Assembly: GCF_020531965.1 (NCBI RefSeq)
Contig: NZ_JAJAWH010000027.1
Span: forward strand, 1-56,469
Direction: 5' to 3'
From: Pseudorhizobium xiangyangii
Lineage (GTDB): Bacteria > Pseudomonadota > Alphaproteobacteria > Rhizobiales > Rhizobiaceae
Length of the DNA stretch: 56,469 nt
The position numbers were made by a program, and so were the translations under genes. The notes under the pieces were generated by a model. That model was not told the origin of the DNA. It worked only from the letters and a program-made list of their open reading frames with translations, and did no database searches. Shown one piece after another: positions 54,670-56,469 of the stretch (positions within the stretch are counted from its first letter, which is position 1; each line of letters begins with the position of its first letter).

Positions 54670-54867
54670 TAGATGCGCAGCTTGCTGCTGCAGGACGGGT
54701 GGGGCGACTGTTTGCCTTGCGCCCGACGGCATTCATAAGCGCCCAAAAATTCCGTCTTGACTCATTCCCGATTGAGAACATAGTAAGAACACATGAGCTG
54801 CATGGCGGCGGCGCTCCACCTGAAATTCGAACCTGTGTAGAACGCGCCTTGGCGCGAAGGAGAAGTC

Positions 54868-55137
54868 GTGCCTGCATTGCCGAAAGCCATAGCAACCGAA
54901 CGGACATCCGAGACACATGCTCCGGCAGTGCCTGATCTCGGGAACGACCCCGCCTTCGAAGTAGAAGCGGTCCTCGCATGGCATGAAGGCGATGCACGGC
55001 AGGCAATACGGACGCTGCTCGATGACTGTCGGCATCTCAAGCTGCAACTCGCGTTGACGGAAGGCGCGATGAGCCACGGCATGACTCGCGGTTGGCTACC
55101 CTCTTACGAACGCAAAGCGGATACCACAGCAGGCTAG
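54868..55137 (+). CDS. small conserved rhizobial protein of unknown function
   Basis: 89 residues starting at GTG 54868 with AAGGAG upstream. The core FEVEAVLAWHEGDARQAIRT, then LLDDCRHLKLQLALTEGAMS and HGMTRGWLPSYER, is a pattern I recognise from short hypothetical proteins in many Rhizobiaceae, with an H-x-G-D-A-R-x-A-I motif. Helical, soluble, no known role. The bases on either side (54670-54867, 55138-55385) contain nothing else I can name. Confidence 0.72.
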   Translation: MPALPKAIATERTSETHAPAVPDLGNDPAFEVEAVLAWHEGDARQAIRTLLDDCRHLKLQLALTEGAMSHGMTRGWLPSYERKADTTAG

Positions 55138-55385
55138 CAATCTTGGCACCATAAGCCAAATACGGCCTTTCCACGGGTGATGACATGGGCCAGCTCATGC
55201 TGGTGCAACGCGGTCTTTGTCGGTTGCGGACACACGTCGAAAACGGGACCAAGGTGACCCGGTCAATCCAAGCGAAAAGCGCCAGGAAGGTGGAACAGCA
55301 GTAGAACTGATTTTGCAAAACACCAGAAATTGCCTGCAAAACATCTGCTTGACGAAATCCACCAAGTGCCTGAAAGACAGGGCGC

Positions 55386-55470
55386 GCGGACGTGGCGAAA
55401 TTGGTAGACGCAAGAGACTTAAAATCTCTCGACCTTGGTCATACGGGTTCGACCCCCGTCGTCCGCACCA
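55386..55470 (+). tRNA. tRNA-Leu (anticodon TAA)
   Basis: 85 bases with acceptor GCGGACG/CGTCCGC, D arm GCGAAATTGGTAGACGC, anticodon stem AGAGA/TCTCT around loop CTTAAAA (TAA), long variable arm, T arm ACGGGTTCGACCCCCGT and encoded CCA. Confidence 0.97.
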
Positions 55471-55661
55471 TACATACCCGGAATGATGGTGGACTAAACG
55501 ACCTCCCGGTCGCTGGCAGTCCGCACCTCCTTGGAACATGATGCGCCGACAACGGCCGTAGAGCCCCAGCCCATACACCTTGCATTCATCTGGCGCGGAA
55601 TAGTTTCCGCCGCTCCTGGCATTCGCGAATCGAGCAGGTGTCAGAGACGCAAGGAGAGATC

Positions 55662-56027
55662 ATGAATAGAAAAGCCACCGTTCTGTCCGCTCTCGGACTG
55701 ATCTGCATCACTGCAACCGGTTGCGTAAGCGGGGGCGGGTCGTACGTCGCCTACGAAAGCAGACCGCAATACGACCGAATCGACAACAACCACCGTCGAC
55801 CACCACCGCCACCGCATGGCGGCCGTCATGACCGGGATGATCGGCGCGACTGGCGTCATGACAACGACCGGAACGATCGAGGCGGCAGGCCTGATCGCGA
55901 TGGTTGGCGCAATCAGGCGGAAGACCGCCGCGACAGTGACCGGCCGCACGCATCGCGCCCGGACCACGACCGGGATGGCCGCTGGATCATTCGCGATGGA
56001 CGCCGGGTCTGGGTTTCCGGACGCTGA
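55662..56027 (+). CDS. small Asp/Arg-rich lipoprotein
   Basis: 121 residues. Signal KATVLSALGLICITATGC with a lipobox-like ATGC (Cys21). The mature part is strikingly biased: PPPPPHGGRHDRDDRRDWRH and similar Arg/Asp/His-rich repeats, ending DRDGRWIIRDGRRVWVSGR. The terminal block resembles the short repeats (RW.IRDGRRVW) of envelope proteins in Rhizobiales. AAGGAGAG precedes ATG 55662. Function unknown. Confidence 0.8.
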   Translation: MNRKATVLSALGLICITATGCVSGGGSYVAYESRPQYDRIDNNHRRPPPPPHGGRHDRDDRRDWRHDNDRNDRGGRPDRDGWRNQAEDRRDSDRPHASRPDHDRDGRWIIRDGRRVWVSGR

Positions 56028-56330
56028 ACCAAGGGCTGCCTAAACGGATAGCGGCTTCAGACCACCCCAAGGACAGGTCCGCAACGAAAATGTTCCAACC
56101 GTACCGGAACGGCCGGATTTGCACTCGCGCAAGTCTGCCGCCCATGCGACACACGCCCTGCCCGATTGAGAAAGCCGGGCTTTTCCCCTTATTGCCCTGC
56201 CGCTCGGTGGGGCATTTTTTTGCCTGCATTCGGGAGTTCTGCACCGCTTCGAGACGAGCGGTCGTTGAATTAGGATGTAGTCAACCACCGCCGCAAGACG
56301 GCCTCGACGTTATCACTTAGAACGCCATGT
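56028..56330. other. intergenic region after the lipoprotein gene
   Basis: About 300 bases without a supportable gene. It holds the terminator at 56193-56220, and between 56260 and 56330 must hold the promoter of the structured region that follows, if that is transcribed to the right. Confidence 0.4.
56193..56220 (+). terminator. probable intrinsic terminator
   Basis: TGCCC (56193-56197) and GGGCA (56210-56214) pair around an inner CCG/CGG stem, followed by a T run. It lies about 165 bases past the lipoprotein stop. Confidence 0.65.
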
Positions 56331-56469
56331 TGCCTCCGCCGCGTTCCCCCTATCGCGGCCGGGAGCCTCGACATTCCCCCTGCCCCCGCCGAGGCTCCCG
56401 TCAGCTTTCAGCAAGCCTGGCGGCGTCGTTTCCGACAGCGGAAACAAAACGCGCGGCCATGGCCGCGCG
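56331..56469 (+). ncRNA. candidate C-rich multi-hairpin RNA, cut by the window edge
   Basis: Hairpin A: CCGCG (56339-56343) / CGCGG (56354-56358), loop TTCCCCCTAT. Hairpin B: perfect 10-bp GGGAGCCTCG (56361-56370) / CGAGGCTCCC (56390-56399), loop ACATTCCCCCTGCCCCCGC. Hairpin C: GTTTCCG (56428-56434) / CGGAAAC (56439-56445). D: 20-base palindrome CGCGCGGCCATGGCCGCGCG (56450-56469) at the edge, preceded by A-rich bases, probably a terminator. No coding frame fits. The C-rich loops recall the two CCTCC-loop RNAs but lack the same motif. Orientation is a guess. Confidence 0.45.

Overview
The window is a stretch of ordinary core chromosome from an alphaproteobacterium of the order Rhizobiales, most likely family Rhizobiaceae. 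The evidence is an ExoR homologue, a PopZ (DUF2497) polar organiser next to valS, TrmFO in place of TrmA, DUF1127 microproteins, a GC-rich coding style, and a gene order (nagZ-scpA-scpB-tatA-tatB-tatC-serS-surE-pcm-LysM/M23-DUF815-yajC) typical of rhizobia. I see no rRNA operon, insertion sequence, prophage, integrase or CRISPR array.

Layout. 1-3041: end of an unknown gene, a GNAT acetyltransferase, a glutathione S-transferase, trigger factor and tRNA-Leu(TAG). 3242-4175: a non-coding regulatory cluster, with a predicted small RNA carrying CCTCC motifs in hairpin loops followed by two DUF1127 microproteins. 4213-9005: trmFO, a membrane-anchored hypothetical, a pair of homologues of mitochondrial complex I assembly factors (squalene-synthase-fold and Mth938-fold), yajC and a DUF815 ATPase. 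9062-18104: a long minus-strand housekeeping block for cell wall and division (LysM/LytM factor, NagZ), protein repair (Pcm, SurE), SerRS, the Tat translocon and condensin partners ScpA/ScpB. 18206-26426: a large SPOR-domain protein, ArgRS, a dNTPase, ErpA, exonuclease III and ExoR. 26916-33225: a FadL-type porin, ValRS, PopZ and a second Pcm-like methyltransferase. 33586-37863: tRNA-Cys, a second predicted CCTCC-loop small RNA, a 34-residue membrane peptide, ExoD, tRNA-Asn and a UvrD-type helicase. 38138-43801: small exported proteins, then a tight plus-strand run cysK, alaX, sseA, GNAT, followed by a membrane protein and DUF1203. 43934-54128: alanine dehydrogenase with a divergent Lrp regulator, PilZ, CpdB, DUF2087, a LysR/azoreductase divergent pair, HlyU-like, threonine deaminase and TrkH. 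54190-56469: a tRNA-Leu-like fragment, a thermonuclease, a small rhizobial protein, tRNA-Leu(TAA), a lipoprotein and a third, C-rich multi-hairpin region at the edge.

The part most worth a second look is the RNA content. Two unlinked loci each show three consecutive hairpins ending in an intrinsic terminator, with repeated CCTCC/CTCCTCCC (anti-Shine-Dalgarno) runs held in the loops. This is the architecture of the alphaproteobacterial cuckoo/CcsR and alpha-r14 RNA families. The first lies beside two DUF1127 genes, and the second has a GGAGGA-type ribosome site about 160 bases downstream. Also notable are a probable ribosome-site-sequestering hairpin before the second DUF1127 gene, the absence of secDF at its usual place beside yajC (where a perfect 19-bp inverted repeat sits instead), and a tRNA-Leu-like remnant beside a truncated nuclease. 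All functional statements are from sequence reading; no database search was run.
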